64,000 bases of DNA from Pseudoxanthomonas wuyuanensis (GCF_900215535.1 NZ_OCND01000007.1:1-64000); one strand, 5' to 3'; shown: positions 1-9,751, counted from the first letter of the stretch. Numbers and translations: made by a program. The notes: generated from the letters alone by a model not told the origin.

Positions 1-1083
1 GCGGTGCGGTCGGGTCGATGGGGGGAAGCGGTTGGCGAAAAAACTGTTGGCGCTGCTCCTGGTATTCGGCGCGCCGTTGCGCAAGCTCGGCCTGCACCGC
101 CGCGGCCTGCTCGGCACGCGCTGCCGGTTCGCCTGCGGGCAGTGGACCGCGCAATTCATCGATGAGGTCGCGTGTAGTGCCTGCCGGACCGCGGAAGGCA
201 ATCGTGGCGGCGGCACGTCCGTGCGCAATATCGCCACGGTACTTGTCGACCATGGGTTCGAATACTTGGCTCAGTTGGCGCGCGGCCGGGTCGGCCAGGA
301 GGGAACGGTCGGGCTTGCCCTCGCCGTCGGTGTTGAGGAAGTGGTGCATGCTGTGGGAGCCGGCAAGCATGCCCGCGGCCACGGCCGGCGCGCGCGGGTC
401 CAGCGGGTTGCGGCCGGCGCGCGCGGGTCCAGCGGGTTGCGGTCGTTGGCGTAGCCGGCGGCATGCAGGGTCGCAATCTCGTCGGCGCTGGCGTACACCC
501 GCACCTGCCCGAAATGCGGACTGGCGGCACTGACGAAATCGCCGGCCTTGACGTGGTTGATGACGTGGTCGCCACCGCTTGGGATGCGGTAGCCCAGGCT
601 GGCGGCACCGTAGGCGTTGAAGGTCTCCCCGCGCAGGCCGAACTGGTGCGCGGTGATTTGTGCATGGGTGCCGCCCAGGGAATGGCCGGTGACGGTGACT
701 TCGGGGACCTGGCCGCCGGGCTTTCTTCCTTGTTGTTCCGCATAGTCGAGTGCCCGCTTGGTCAATGCGATGGCATCCGCTGTCTGCGGATTGAAGCGGG
801 CTGCCACCATGGCGCCATCGGTCAGTGCGCCGTCCCGCAGAATCTGGCCCAGGCCCTGGTCGGGCTCAGTGCCGCGATGGGCGACGATGATTTCGCCGGT
901 ATCCACGCGCTGGTATATGGTGCCTTGGTAGCCGTTGAAAGGGTTGCTGGCGTGTTCGAGGACCTTGTAGGTTATTCCCCCGAGAACAACATTCTGCTCT
1001 TTACCTTCGGGTTGAGGTCCTGGCGGATAGGGCTTGTACGCGTCATCTGCTAGATAAGCATACTGCTGGCTAGTTAAGCTCAT
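1..1083 (-). pseudogene. Lipase-type secreted effector, copy A, frameshifted by a 29-bp tandem duplication; 3' end outside window
   Basis: The first ~230 codons encode an alpha/beta-hydrolase of the class 3 lipase type: an AHRGTE oxyanion motif near residue 68 and the nucleophile elbow GHSLGG at residues 133-138. There is no signal peptide, as expected for a type IV secretion substrate. A 29-bp unit is present twice in tandem (382-410 and 411-439). Removing one copy restores an open frame that continues with AGMLAGSH and runs to the window edge without a stop. The expected C-terminal secretion domain would lie outside the window. The start at 1083 overlaps the stop of the upstream lipoprotein gene (ATGA), which implies coupled translation. 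The antibacterial phospholipase role is inferred from family context. Confidence 0.75.
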
Positions 1084-1694
1084 TGGACTACTGCCCTAGA
1101 AGAAAAAGTAACAGAAAATACTTCTGCTTCGATCTCTGCGCGAAAAACTTTTGGGCCTTGGGCCTCCAAGATAGCTGGATCAGACGGATCTGGCCTACCA
1201 AGCCCATCTTTCCAAAAATAGAAAGTTTTCGCTTGCTCGGAAAGCAGCATTTCTGGCGTGTACCAAAGTGCTAGTGACGGATAAAAATGTTTGGAATTAA
1301 ATTGCATGTCGGCTGTAACAAAGATGCCAGCAAGTTCCCAACGGCAAATTCCTCGCCCATAAAAATTCTCCTCCAACATTGCGTCTAGGTAGATCGTACC
1401 AACGTAGCTGCCATCCGCGACCTTAGTCAAAGGAAATGAGATTGAGGTATGCGTGGGCTCAGTTTGAACGCCAGCAAAATTACGTACTGGGGGTAGGCAT
1501 TGCTGGTCTGCGATGTTGTATTGCAGGCTGCCCTTAGATATTTCATATGGCCCTGACGCACCGGCTATGGTCATGGTTATGGTGTAGGCTCGTTTCGGAT
1601 CTGGATTGAGCTTGCGTGAGGGTTTCTCTTCCTGCACCGGCGCGCACGCCGCCAACGCCATGCTGGCCGCAACGGCCATCGATTTGAAATCCAT
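1080..1694 (-). CDS. Candidate immunity lipoprotein, copy A
   Basis: This is a 204-aa protein starting MDFKSMAVAASMALAAC, a lipoprotein signal peptide with lipobox LAAC, so it is probably a periplasmic membrane-anchored protein. The chosen ATG has a good ribosome site (AGGAGAACGAGACG) in front of it. The frame stays open upstream to an ATG at 1943, adding 83 codons conserved in copy B; a signal peptide would be useless there, so the internal start is preferred. The gene lies directly upstream of the lipase effector with a 4-bp overlap, the arrangement expected of an immunity lipoprotein protecting against a periplasmic lipase. No catalytic motif is seen. Function is inferred from position and from the paralogue at 2482-3114. 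Confidence 0.7.
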   Translation of the reverse strand: MDFKSMAVAASMALAACAPVQEEKPSRKLNPDPKRAYTITMTIAGASGPYEISKGSLQYNIADQQCLPPVRNFAGVQTEPTHTSISFPLTKVADGSYVGTIYLDAMLEENFYGRGICRWELAGIFVTADMQFNSKHFYPSLALWYTPEMLLSEQAKTFYFWKDGLGRPDPSDPAILEAQGPKVFRAEIEAEVFSVTFSSRAVVQ

Positions 1695-1943
1695 CGTCTC
1701 GTTCTCCTGGTGGCCGGCCTTCATTGGCAGCGGCATGGTTGAAGCGGAAGCCGGAAGATTGGGTTTGCGTCGTGGCGCAACCGGCAGGCCGCCGGGCGGC
1801 GGTGGCCCCAGTTCGTTCGCAGTCCGTATGTTGATGATGTCCAGCTCACGCCGCAGCTGTAGGTCATGCAGCTTGTCGCCTGCATTGGCCCGCAGCTTCA
1901 CGCGCGGGTCAATGCCGTCATCGTTTTCGTCATGGCAGTTCAT
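1695..1943 (-). other. Open 83-codon leader in frame with lipoprotein A
   Basis: Codons from the ATG at 1943 (MNCHDENDDGIDPR) to the lipoprotein start are open and hydrophilic. They closely match the equivalent stretch at 3115-3363 at both DNA and protein level. The ATG overlaps the stop of nothing on this side but is preceded by AAGGATGTTGAT, a plausible ribosome site. It may be a separate coupling peptide, a remnant of a toxin tail fused in frame, or a true N-terminal extension. I cannot decide which. Confidence 0.4.
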
Positions 1944-2485
1944 ATCAACATCCTTGTCGTTGCATGCGTGAAAGCATCCTGGACTATACGACTGCCCAGA
2001 CTGGCCGCGCCGTAGGCGTTGAAGGTCTCCCCGCGCAGGCCGAACTGGTGCGCGGTGATTTGTGCATGGGTGCCGCCCAGGGAATGGCCGGTGACGGTGA
2101 CCTCGGGGGTGATGCCGGTCTCGCGGCCGATGTCCTTGGCTCGGTCGATTGCGCGCTGAGTCAACGCAATGGCGTCAGCTGACTGCGGATTGATGCGGGC
2201 CGTTGCCATGGCGCCGTCGGTCAGTGCGCCGTCCCGCAGAATCTGGCCCAGGCCCTGGTCCGGCTCGGTGCCGCGATGGGCGACGATGATCTCGCCGGTG
2301 TCCTTGCGCTGGTATATGGTGCCTTGGTAGCCGTTGAAAGGGTTGCTGGCGTGTTCGAGGACTTTGTACTCGATTCCTTCGTATTCGAATGTCGGTTCTT
2401 TTCCTGGCGGATACGTGCCCGGCTTGTACTCATTGCTGTAGCCAGCATCTGCCAGTCCGGCATATTGCTGGGAGGTCACGCTCAC
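1940..2485 (-). pseudogene. Lipase-type effector, copy B, truncated after the catalytic elbow
   Basis: This 181-aa frame matches copy A over about 165 residues, including AHRGTE and GHSLGGTHAQ, then ends abruptly in IVQDAFTHATTRMLI. The last residues resemble the tail of the unrelated fragment at 3360-3587 (PATTRMLV). Both tails read into the same leader sequence that carries the ribosome site of the next lipoprotein gene. The rest of the hydrolase domain and any secretion tail are missing, so it is probably inactive and not secreted. ATGA overlaps join it to the lipoprotein genes on both sides. Confidence 0.75.
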
Positions 2486-3114
2486 GGCTGCACCTCCTGG
2501 GAGACCAGCGTGATGGTGAACAGATCATTATCCAAAATATGCGGTGCGAATCTGGTTCTGTCCGTGTATCCGAAGGACGGAAAGTCCTCCGTTTGGCTGC
2601 GCGGATAGCGTTCTTTCCAGAAGTAGGTTGTGACCGACTTCTGCGCATAGACTTCATCGTCATTCATTCCTGGACGGAACCTTGTGTCACGCTCATCGGC
2701 CGTGGCGCGTAGGAACCCATCCGTGCCTATGAATTTCCATCGACACACACCTCTTCCGAAATAATCCTCATCCAGAATCAGGTCGGCGTACACCATGCCT
2801 CGGTACTCGTTCTCCGATATCCGAGTCATCTCGAACGTCTCCGAACTGGTCATGCGCGGGAATGTGCCGGCGAATTTCAGGTAGCGGCCACATTCTCGGT
2901 TCTCTACTTCGTAGTGCGCCACACCCTCAACTACCGCAAACGGCCCCGGCGCGCCCTCGATCTTCATCGTGATGACATAGGCCCGCTTCGGATTCGGATT
3001 GATCTTGCGCAAGGGCTCTTCTTCGGACTGCTCGCCAGAACCGGGGGAATCCTGCACCGGCGCGCACGCCGCCAACGCCATGCTGGCCGCAACGGCCATC
3101 GATTTGAAATCCAT
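2482..3114 (-). CDS. Candidate immunity lipoprotein, copy B
   Basis: This is a 210-aa paralogue of the lipoprotein at 1080-1694, with the same signal peptide and lipobox (MALAACAPVQ) and the same ribosome site before the internal ATG at 3114. The signal-peptide coding region is almost identical at DNA level between the copies, while the mature domains are diverged (shared features include FGRGVCRW-like and FYFWK/TYFWK segments). That pattern suits immunity proteins adapting to different toxins. The upstream frame (3115-3363) stays open to an ATG overlapping the preceding fragment's stop. An inner-membrane or outer-membrane anchored immunity role is inferred. Confidence 0.68.
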   Translation of the reverse strand: MDFKSMAVAASMALAACAPVQDSPGSGEQSEEEPLRKINPNPKRAYVITMKIEGAPGPFAVVEGVAHYEVENRECGRYLKFAGTFPRMTSSETFEMTRISENEYRGMVYADLILDEDYFGRGVCRWKFIGTDGFLRATADERDTRFRPGMNDDEVYAQKSVTTYFWKERYPRSQTEDFPSFGYTDRTRFAPHILDNDLFTITLVSQEVQP

Positions 3115-3359
3115 CGTCTCGTTCTCCTGGTGGCCGGCCGTCATGGGCAGCGGCAAGGTTGAAGCGGAAGCCGGAAGATTGGGCCTGCGTCGTGGCGTAA
3201 CTGGCAGGCCGCCGGGCGGCAGTGGCCCCAGTTCGCTGGCAGTCCGACCGTTGATGATGTCCAGGTCGCGCCGCAACTGCAGGTCATGCAATTTGTCGCC
3301 TGCGTTGGCCCGCAGTCTCCTGCGCGGATCAATGCCGTCATCGTCATCGTCATGTCGGT

Positions 3360-3587
3360 TCATACCAACATCCTTGTGGTCGCTGGCGTGGGAACATGCT
3401 TGGCCATGCGGCTGCCCGGACTGGCCGCATCACAGGCCTTGAAGTACCCATCCAATCCGTACTTCGGTGGTTGTGCCGGCGTGAAGGACGCCATCCGGCT
3501 GCGGCCAAGCGCCAACGCAACCAAGGCCCGCGGGATCCAGCTCCATGCTTTCGCGTCGTGCATCGTCGTGCTCCTTGTCGATTCCAA
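3360..3587 (-). pseudogene. Chimeric toxin-locus fragment
   Basis: The 75-codon frame contains MHDAKAWSWIPRALVALALG followed by a FTPAQPPKYGLDGYF segment and the tail ATTRMLV. The same N-terminal segment occurs at 11000-11045 joined to lipase sequence, with a stop codon in place of the Trp. The copies diverge at a shared short DNA motif (CTGCCCGGACTGGCC). It is best read as the head of an unidentified toxin or immunity gene, cut and joined to the leader of the lipoprotein B gene. The remaining bases between 3588 and 3726 hold no gene that I can support. Confidence 0.5.
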
Positions 3588-3726
3588 TCAACACACAGAA
3601 CGATGGTGGCGCGGAAGGATGAAGGCGTCAATCGAGGTGCAGCGGGTTATCAGCGTAGCCGTGCTCCGTAGGTAACTTCGGATGCTGGGCCAATGTCTGG
3701 CCCAGACCCCGGTCCATCCCTCGGCC

Positions 3727-6627
3727 TCAGCCGCCGGCCAGCCAATGGGCCGCCGGTTGCGGTTGCGCAAACAGATAGCCTTGGCCGTACTCGCAGCCCA
3801 TCGCCATCAGGACCTCGCGCTGGTATTCGGTTTCGATGCCCTCGGCCACTATCTCGATAGCGAGCGAACGGCCCAGCGCCAGGATCGCTTCGATCACCGC
3901 CGAGCTGCGCGGCGACACTCCGGCGGTGAAGGGGCTGACAAAGCTGCGGTCGATCTTGATCATCTTCAGCGGGAAGCGATGCACATGGCCAAGCGATGAG
4001 TAACCGGTGCCGAAGTCGTCGAGCACGGCCTCGATGCTGGCCTCGCGCAGCCGCTGCAGCACTGCCACCATCGCTTCGGGGTCGACCAGCAAGGTGCCTT
4101 CGGTGACTTCCAGCCGCAGGTGCGCCGGGTCGAAGCCGCTGTCCGCGGCCAGCTCGAGCAGCCGTCTATCAAAACCTTCCATCTGGAACAGGCGCGGCGA
4201 AACATTGAGGGTGACGTACACGTTGTCGCGGATCAGGTCGCGGCTGCATTCCATGGCCAGCCGGAACATGCGCCAGTCGATCGCCTCGATCAATCCGCTC
4301 TCCTCGGCCACCTTCAGGAAATCGCCGGGCAACAGCACGCCATGCTGCGGATGATTCCAGCGCAGCAGCGCCTCGTAACCGACGATGGCACCATCGGTCA
4401 GCCGCACCAGCGGTTGGAAGTACGGCATGAACTCATCGTTGAGCAGCGCATCGCGCAGCGCCTGTTCCAGGTCCAGCACGCCCATCGCGGTGTGTTGCAT
4501 GGCATCGTCGAACAGCACAAAACGGTTGCGTCCGGCGGCTTTTGCGCGGTACAGGGCAATGTCGGCGTCGTGCAGGATGTGGTCGGCCGATCGGTAGCTC
4601 TGGCCGACGACCGCAATGCCGATGCTGATGGAAGCCCGAAGCTCGCGGTCGCCAATGGCCATCGCCGGCTGCATCGACTGCAGCACGCGTCGCGCGACCT
4701 TGGCAGCGGTCTCCGGCAGCTGCGCCTGTTCGATCAGAATGGCGAACTCGTCGCCGGCCAGGCGCGCCGTTACGTCGGGTTCGCGCACGCAGGACTCCAA
4801 ACGCCGGGCAACTTCCTTGAGCACCTCATCGCCGGCAAGATGGCCAAGGCTGTCGTTGACCACCTTGAAGCGATCCACATCGATGTACAGCAGGCCCAGC
4901 CGTTGTTCCGGGTAGCGCTGCAGGCGGGCAATGCCGCGGTCCAGACGGTCGAGCAGATAAATGCGGTTGGGCAGCCCGGTCAGCGCGTCATGCATGATCT
5001 GGTGCTGCAACTGCGCATCGATCCGTTCGCGCTCGGCAATCTGCTTGCGCAGCTCGATGGTCCGTTCTTCCACCCGCTGCTCCAGCGAAGCGTTGGCCTG
5101 CTTCAGGGCGTCGTCGGCTTTGCGCCGCTGGATGCTGTTGGCCAGCTGGTAGGAAACGAAGGTAAGCAGCTCCGCATCGCGTTCGTCGAAATCGATGCCG
5201 GCATCGTAGCTCTGCACCGCCACCACGCCTATCGCACTGTCTGCGCCGAGCAAAGGAACGCCCAACCACATGAGCGTGGGTTTGACCATCATCTCGGATT
5301 CGACTTCGCCGGCCTCAATCAGCGCCTGCATGCGGGCGACATCGACCAGCTGCGGCTTGCCGGTGCGCAGCACGTACTCGGTCAGGCCAAGCCGCCCCGT
5401 CCGTGGTTTCCAGTCGCGCTCGTGCTGGTCCTGCGCGTAGGGGAACGATACGGTCGAGCCATCCTCGGAAACCAGCGCTATGTAGAAATTCCGCGCGTTG
5501 ACAAGCTCGCCGACGATGGCGTGTACGTGGTGATAGAAGCGCTCGCCGGCGCCATCGGCGTTGGCGAGCGCGGCGAGCCGGTAGAGCGCGGCCTGCAGCC
5601 GTTCGCCCCGCTCGCGTTCCTCTACCTCATGGCGTAGCTGGACGTTGGTTTCGGCCAGTTGCCGGGTGCGCTCCCTGACCCGCTGCTCCAGCACTTCCTG
5701 CGAGGCCTTACGTTCCAGCGCGGTGAGGGTATGCTCGGCGACGAAGGCGAGCAGGCTCATTTCGGCGGTGGTGTACCGGCTGCCTGCAAGGTAGCTTTGC
5801 ACGACCAGCGCCCCGCGGGCGTGGCCATCGCGCAGCATCGGGACACCGAGCCAGTCGCTGCTGTCGGCACCGTGTACGCGCAACGGGCCGGACACCTGCT
5901 GCCGCAGTTGCTCGGTCGATCCCATCAATGGCTTGCGGTCGCGGATCAGGTACCAGGTCAGGCCGTGCTCGAACCGCGACAGCGGAATTTCCTCGTCGGG
6001 ACTGAGCTTCTGGGTGTCGACCACGTCGGCGAAGTACAAAAAGCGCAGGCTGTCGCGATCGCTGTCGTACAGCGCAATGTAAAAGTTCTCCGCGTACATC
6101 AGATCCGAAACGATGCGGTGCAGGCCGCGCAACATGTCCGGCATGTCCAGGTCGGAGCCGGCCATGTCGGCTATCGCATACAGCGAGCGCTGCAGCATTT
6201 CCGCCTGCTCAAGCCGCGCCACGCTCTCCTGCATGCCCTGTATCGCCAGCACTTCGCCCAGGCGGTGCGTCGCTGCTTCCAGCAGTTCCGGGCAGCCGCT
6301 GGCGCAATGGAGCACCGCTGCCGTCTGGTCGCCGTCGTCGTGGAGGACGCGTAGGTTTGCGGGCAGGATGCCGCCCATCCGTGCGACCGAGACCGCATCG
6401 ACCGCCACCGCCGCCAGGTTGGCGTCATGAGGCGCGGCAGGATGGCAAACGATATTGTGCGGCCAGTGCGTCGACCACAGCACGGTGATGTCCGGCGTGT
6501 GGCGGTCGGCCTGCAGCAGCACATCGATGACCTCGGCCGGCGTGGCGGCATGCAGCAGGCGGTTGGCTATGGCTTCGGCCTGCGCCGGGGCGGTGGCATT
6601 CGGAACCCCGAGGCGCGAGGTGCTCAC
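3727..6627 (-). CDS. GAF-GAF-GGDEF-EAL cyclic-di-GMP turnover protein
   Basis: This 966-aa soluble sensor-type protein has two GAF domains (about residues 145-290 and 340-500), each followed by a charged coiled-coil linker (LEQRVRERTRQLAE and LEQRVEERTIELRK). A diguanylate cyclase domain (~545-700) has the signature AGDEF with an RxxD inhibitory site (REPD) upstream; the first Gly of GGDEF is Ala, which many active cyclases tolerate. The phosphodiesterase domain (~720-960) has EALLRW, LNVSPRLF, DDFGTGYSSL and AEGIET, so hydrolysis of cyclic-di-GMP looks intact. No membrane segment is visible. It is a single-gene unit between two toxin blocks and is probably core genome. Confidence 0.92.
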   Translation of the reverse strand: MSTSRLGVPNATAPAQAEAIANRLLHAATPAEVIDVLLQADRHTPDITVLWSTHWPHNIVCHPAAPHDANLAAVAVDAVSVARMGGILPANLRVLHDDGDQTAAVLHCASGCPELLEAATHRLGEVLAIQGMQESVARLEQAEMLQRSLYAIADMAGSDLDMPDMLRGLHRIVSDLMYAENFYIALYDSDRDSLRFLYFADVVDTQKLSPDEEIPLSRFEHGLTWYLIRDRKPLMGSTEQLRQQVSGPLRVHGADSSDWLGVPMLRDGHARGALVVQSYLAGSRYTTAEMSLLAFVAEHTLTALERKASQEVLEQRVRERTRQLAETNVQLRHEVEERERGERLQAALYRLAALANADGAGERFYHHVHAIVGELVNARNFYIALVSEDGSTVSFPYAQDQHERDWKPRTGRLGLTEYVLRTGKPQLVDVARMQALIEAGEVESEMMVKPTLMWLGVPLLGADSAIGVVAVQSYDAGIDFDERDAELLTFVSYQLANSIQRRKADDALKQANASLEQRVEERTIELRKQIAERERIDAQLQHQIMHDALTGLPNRIYLLDRLDRGIARLQRYPEQRLGLLYIDVDRFKVVNDSLGHLAGDEVLKEVARRLESCVREPDVTARLAGDEFAILIEQAQLPETAAKVARRVLQSMQPAMAIGDRELRASISIGIAVVGQSYRSADHILHDADIALYRAKAAGRNRFVLFDDAMQHTAMGVLDLEQALRDALLNDEFMPYFQPLVRLTDGAIVGYEALLRWNHPQHGVLLPGDFLKVAEESGLIEAIDWRMFRLAMECSRDLIRDNVYVTLNVSPRLFQMEGFDRRLLELAADSGFDPAHLRLEVTEGTLLVDPEAMVAVLQRLREASIEAVLDDFGTGYSSLGHVHRFPLKMIKIDRSFVSPFTAGVSPRSSAVIEAILALGRSLAIEIVAEGIETEYQREVLMAMGCEYGQGYLFAQPQPAAHWLAGG

Positions 6628-6831
6628 CGCGTCCCTGCCAGGCGCCAGCTGGCGCCGCCGTCGATACGGTCACGGGTGAAGGCAGCAGAAAGGGTAATGC
6701 TGGCTTTCATGAGGGGCGGCGGGGAGGCATGTCTCCAGAAGCCTACGCGCCGTCTGGGCAACGTACCGTGACCGTATTCGCTCCCTGAAGCCTTTCTGCG
6801 GGATGAAGCCGGGGTGAGGGAACCCCCCCAA

Positions 6832-6941
6832 AAGAACGCCCGGCATCAAGCCGGGCGTTCTGGTGTGCGGCAAACAGCGACGGTTACAGGTGCTTGATGA
6901 TCTCGTCGGCAAACTCGCTGCACTTCACTTCGGTGGCGCCG
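6832..6941. repeat. Duplicate of the icd 3' end and terminator (candidate att site, left)
   Basis: These 110 bp match 11216-11325 at 107 positions, in the same orientation. They contain the icd terminator hairpin, the stop codon and the last 18 codons of icd ([18 protein letters not shown]). Beyond 6941 the similarity stops at once. The 3' end of icd is a known integration target of phages such as e14 and 21 in E. coli; here the two copies bracket an effector block. The rest of 6628-7045 shows no gene. Confidence 0.8.
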
Positions 6942-7045
6942 CTATGTCCGTTCGATCGCCGTGCATGGCCTTTACCCCACCTCATCACCCGCATCGCGCA
7001 TCCAGCATGGTGAGCTTGTGAGGATGCGACTGATGGGTAATCAGG

Positions 7046-9751
7046 TTACGCCATGGTGATGCCGGAACCATACGCTTGGGCTTGCTCACGCTGCTGTTCG
7101 CGTTGCCGCTGCTCCAGTGCCAGTTGCTGGTCCACTTGCTGCAGCTGCTGGTAGGTTTCCTCGGCCGGCCGCTGCATTTGCTGCGCGGTCGTTTCGCTGC
7201 GCAGCGGCACCGCCGCATTGCCGTCGCCGTACTGCGCCACCAGCGGGCTGTCCGGGCCGAGGGTGCCGCTGGCGCGGTCAGGCAACAGCACAAGCAGGTC
7301 GACCTGCGGCAACGCCTTCTGCCGGTTCGACAGCGCCACCGCCGCCGTGGCCCGCTCAAGCTGGTCCTCGCTCAGGGCCATGCCGGCCTTGGCGTAGGTG
7401 TCGGCGACCTGACCGCGCAGCTGCTGGTAGCCGCGGTGCCCGGCATGTTCGGGATGGCGCGGGTCGTAGGCCGGCAGTTGTTCGGGCACGGGCCGGGCCG
7501 TCTGCGCCTGGGATGCTTCGGCCGGCGCATACAGGTGCGGCATCTTCTGCCGGGCCCAGGCGGCGGCGGTGTGCTCCACCGGGCGCAGGGCCTGGTCGAC
7601 CGGTACGCCGAGCTGGCGGGCCGGAAGATGGTAGTAGTCGCGCCGCTCCACCACGACCGCCTCGGTCGCCGCGCCCTGGCCGCGCAGCTCGACCGAGCCC
7701 ACCGGGCCGAAATGCGCGCGGCCGTCTTTCTCCCCCGCCAACGGGGTGGTGTCCAGCTTGGCCAGCAGGGCCGCGGCCAGTTGCTCGCTGTTGCGGCCGT
7801 GCGGCATTCCGCGCTGGTCTTCCAGCGCATGCACCGCCGCCAGCGTCTGGGTGTAGCGGTAGTGCAAGGGATGGTCCGAATGGCGGAAGTCGCGCAGGTG
7901 CTCGGGCACCGGGGGAGGCGCGGTCTGGGCCTGGGGTTGCGTGGTGGGGATGACGGAAGCCTCGCTGCGGACCGGTTGCGGCGTTGGTGCGGGGGAAGCC
8001 GGCATCGGTTGCGCAGCTTCGTGTTCCCGCATCGGAGTCACGCGCACCGTTTCCAGTGTCGGAATGCCCGCGTTCGCCTGCTGTTGCCGGTAGGTGGCCT
8101 CCAATTCGGTCTTGAGATTCGCTTGCGCCTGGCTGTCCCACAACAAGCCATCATGCGTCCATTGCCCTTGTGGGTTGCGTTCGTACAGTCTTCCGTCGGA
8201 GCCCACAATACGACCCGGGTGCTGCAACGCATCGGCCACCCCTTCGGGCAGGGCGCCGTACCGTGACCAGTCGTTGCGTTCATAGGCGGCTTGGAAGCGG
8301 GCCGCCAATGCCACCGGAGTCTGCGCGGCATTCTGCGCGATGAGCGATTGCGATGCGGCTTCCAACTCCGCCGCTCGCTGCGGACTGGCCTCAGCAAGGT
8401 GTTTTTCGTAGACCGCACTATTGTGGCGGTAGTCGACGATGAGGCTCACTTCGCGGCTCCATTGCCGCGTGTCCGGGTCGCGTGTCCAGGGCGCTTCGCG
8501 CGCACTGCGCGCATCGTGCTCATTGGCCGCAAGCGTGTACGGATCGCGCCCGCGTGGCGGCGAACCCAGCGCCAGTTCGATCGAGGTGCGCGAGGCCTGC
8601 CAGGTCAGCCGGTCCGACAGCTCCGCGTCGGCGGCCAGGGTGCGGGTCTTGTAGATAGGCATGTCGACCGTTGTCGCCGACATGGCTTGCACGTCCAGAT
8701 CGCGTTGCGTGCGGGTCCAGCCCCTTTCCGAATGGTCGGGATCGAAGGTCCAGGTATTGCCCTGCGGGTCCTGCTGGCGGTTGATCTTGCGTTCGTTGAT
8801 CCAGTCGGACACCTTGTCGCCGGCCACCGCGCCGACGACACCGCCAAGGGCGCCGGTGATCAGCAGGCCGGGACCGGTTTCCACGCCGGCCGCCGCGCCC
8901 AGGCCGACGCCAGCCGCCGCACCGCTCCAGCCGGCTGCATTCTGGATGGCAAAACGTTCGATTTGGGCCTGGGCGGCAGTGGCGTTGCCTTGCGCGCGCA
9001 GGCGCGACACATCGTGAAGCGTATCGGCCGCATCGTAGGCTGTGACCACCACGCCGGCTGCGCCCAGGCCTTTGGCAACCGTGCCGCCGCGTAGGCCGCG
9101 CGCGGCGACAGCTTCGGCGGCGACGATGGGCGCGCCCAATCCCTTGCTGACGACGAGGTCCCGGTGCAAAGTCAGATCGTTACCGATGCTGGTGACGTGG
9201 GTGGCTTCGGTGAACAAACCGCGGTTCGGCACCAGGTACTGTTCGGCGCCGCCGGCTTTAGCGACCTGGCCGCCCAACTCGGAAGTGGGCGCAACTCGGC
9301 TGACAAAAACCTCCGTGGCGCCTTTCGGGCGGATTTCGTGGACGTCGTAAACGGTTGCTTCGCTCTTTATGGGCAGACCGAAACGCTCGGACAGGTTGTG
9401 CCCCTTGGCCAGCGCATCTTCGAATTCGGATCGCCTGGCAAAGAACGGCGAGTACGGCGAGACGCTATCGCCGGCGGGGACAATCTTGACCAATGGTTCG
9501 TTGATGACCTCCATGCGCGGGAGGTCGCGACCGGAGGTGATTTGACCGATGGCGCGGTCTACAATTTTATATTCATGATCATTTGGCGCAGCCTCCTTGA
9601 GGATCCGCAAAAATCTATTTCCTTCTGGCGTTTCCAAATAGTTGAGTGCCGCTTGTCTACTAACACCATGAGTCTCAAAGGTGTCGATTTTATCAACCGC
9701 GGAGGCGTGCCGCACCTTAAGTTCTTCGGGAGTTAGTCCATTCCCGCTCAT
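7046..9751 (-). CDS. XVIPCD-like type IV secretion effector (candidate antibacterial toxin)
   Basis: This 901-aa protein has no signal peptide. Residues ~1-200 are unfamiliar (includes SERFGLPIKSEATVYDV). Residues ~205-325 are Gly/Ala-rich and glycine-zipper-like, often seen before a membrane-active or translocated part. The C-terminal third holds two His-Pro blocks (near 610, HSDHPLHYRYTQTLAAVHAL; near 755, DPRHPEHAGHRGYQQL), each followed by an SEQLAAALLA- or EDQLERATAAVA-like helix, and ends in a Gln-rich tail. This matches the XVIPCD secretion signal of Xanthomonadaceae T4SS effectors. The start overlaps the upstream small gene by 4 bp (ATGA), as in effector-immunity pairs. The toxic activity is not identifiable from sequence. 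Confidence 0.75.
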   Translation of the reverse strand: MSGNGLTPEELKVRHASAVDKIDTFETHGVSRQAALNYLETPEGNRFLRILKEAAPNDHEYKIVDRAIGQITSGRDLPRMEVINEPLVKIVPAGDSVSPYSPFFARRSEFEDALAKGHNLSERFGLPIKSEATVYDVHEIRPKGATEVFVSRVAPTSELGGQVAKAGGAEQYLVPNRGLFTEATHVTSIGNDLTLHRDLVVSKGLGAPIVAAEAVAARGLRGGTVAKGLGAAGVVVTAYDAADTLHDVSRLRAQGNATAAQAQIERFAIQNAAGWSGAAAGVGLGAAAGVETGPGLLITGALGGVVGAVAGDKVSDWINERKINRQQDPQGNTWTFDPDHSERGWTRTQRDLDVQAMSATTVDMPIYKTRTLAADAELSDRLTWQASRTSIELALGSPPRGRDPYTLAANEHDARSAREAPWTRDPDTRQWSREVSLIVDYRHNSAVYEKHLAEASPQRAAELEAASQSLIAQNAAQTPVALAARFQAAYERNDWSRYGALPEGVADALQHPGRIVGSDGRLYERNPQGQWTHDGLLWDSQAQANLKTELEATYRQQQANAGIPTLETVRVTPMREHEAAQPMPASPAPTPQPVRSEASVIPTTQPQAQTAPPPVPEHLRDFRHSDHPLHYRYTQTLAAVHALEDQRGMPHGRNSEQLAAALLAKLDTTPLAGEKDGRAHFGPVGSVELRGQGAATEAVVVERRDYYHLPARQLGVPVDQALRPVEHTAAAWARQKMPHLYAPAEASQAQTARPVPEQLPAYDPRHPEHAGHRGYQQLRGQVADTYAKAGMALSEDQLERATAAVALSNRQKALPQVDLLVLLPDRASGTLGPDSPLVAQYGDGNAAVPLRSETTAQQMQRPAEETYQQLQQVDQQLALEQRQREQQREQAQAYGSGITMA

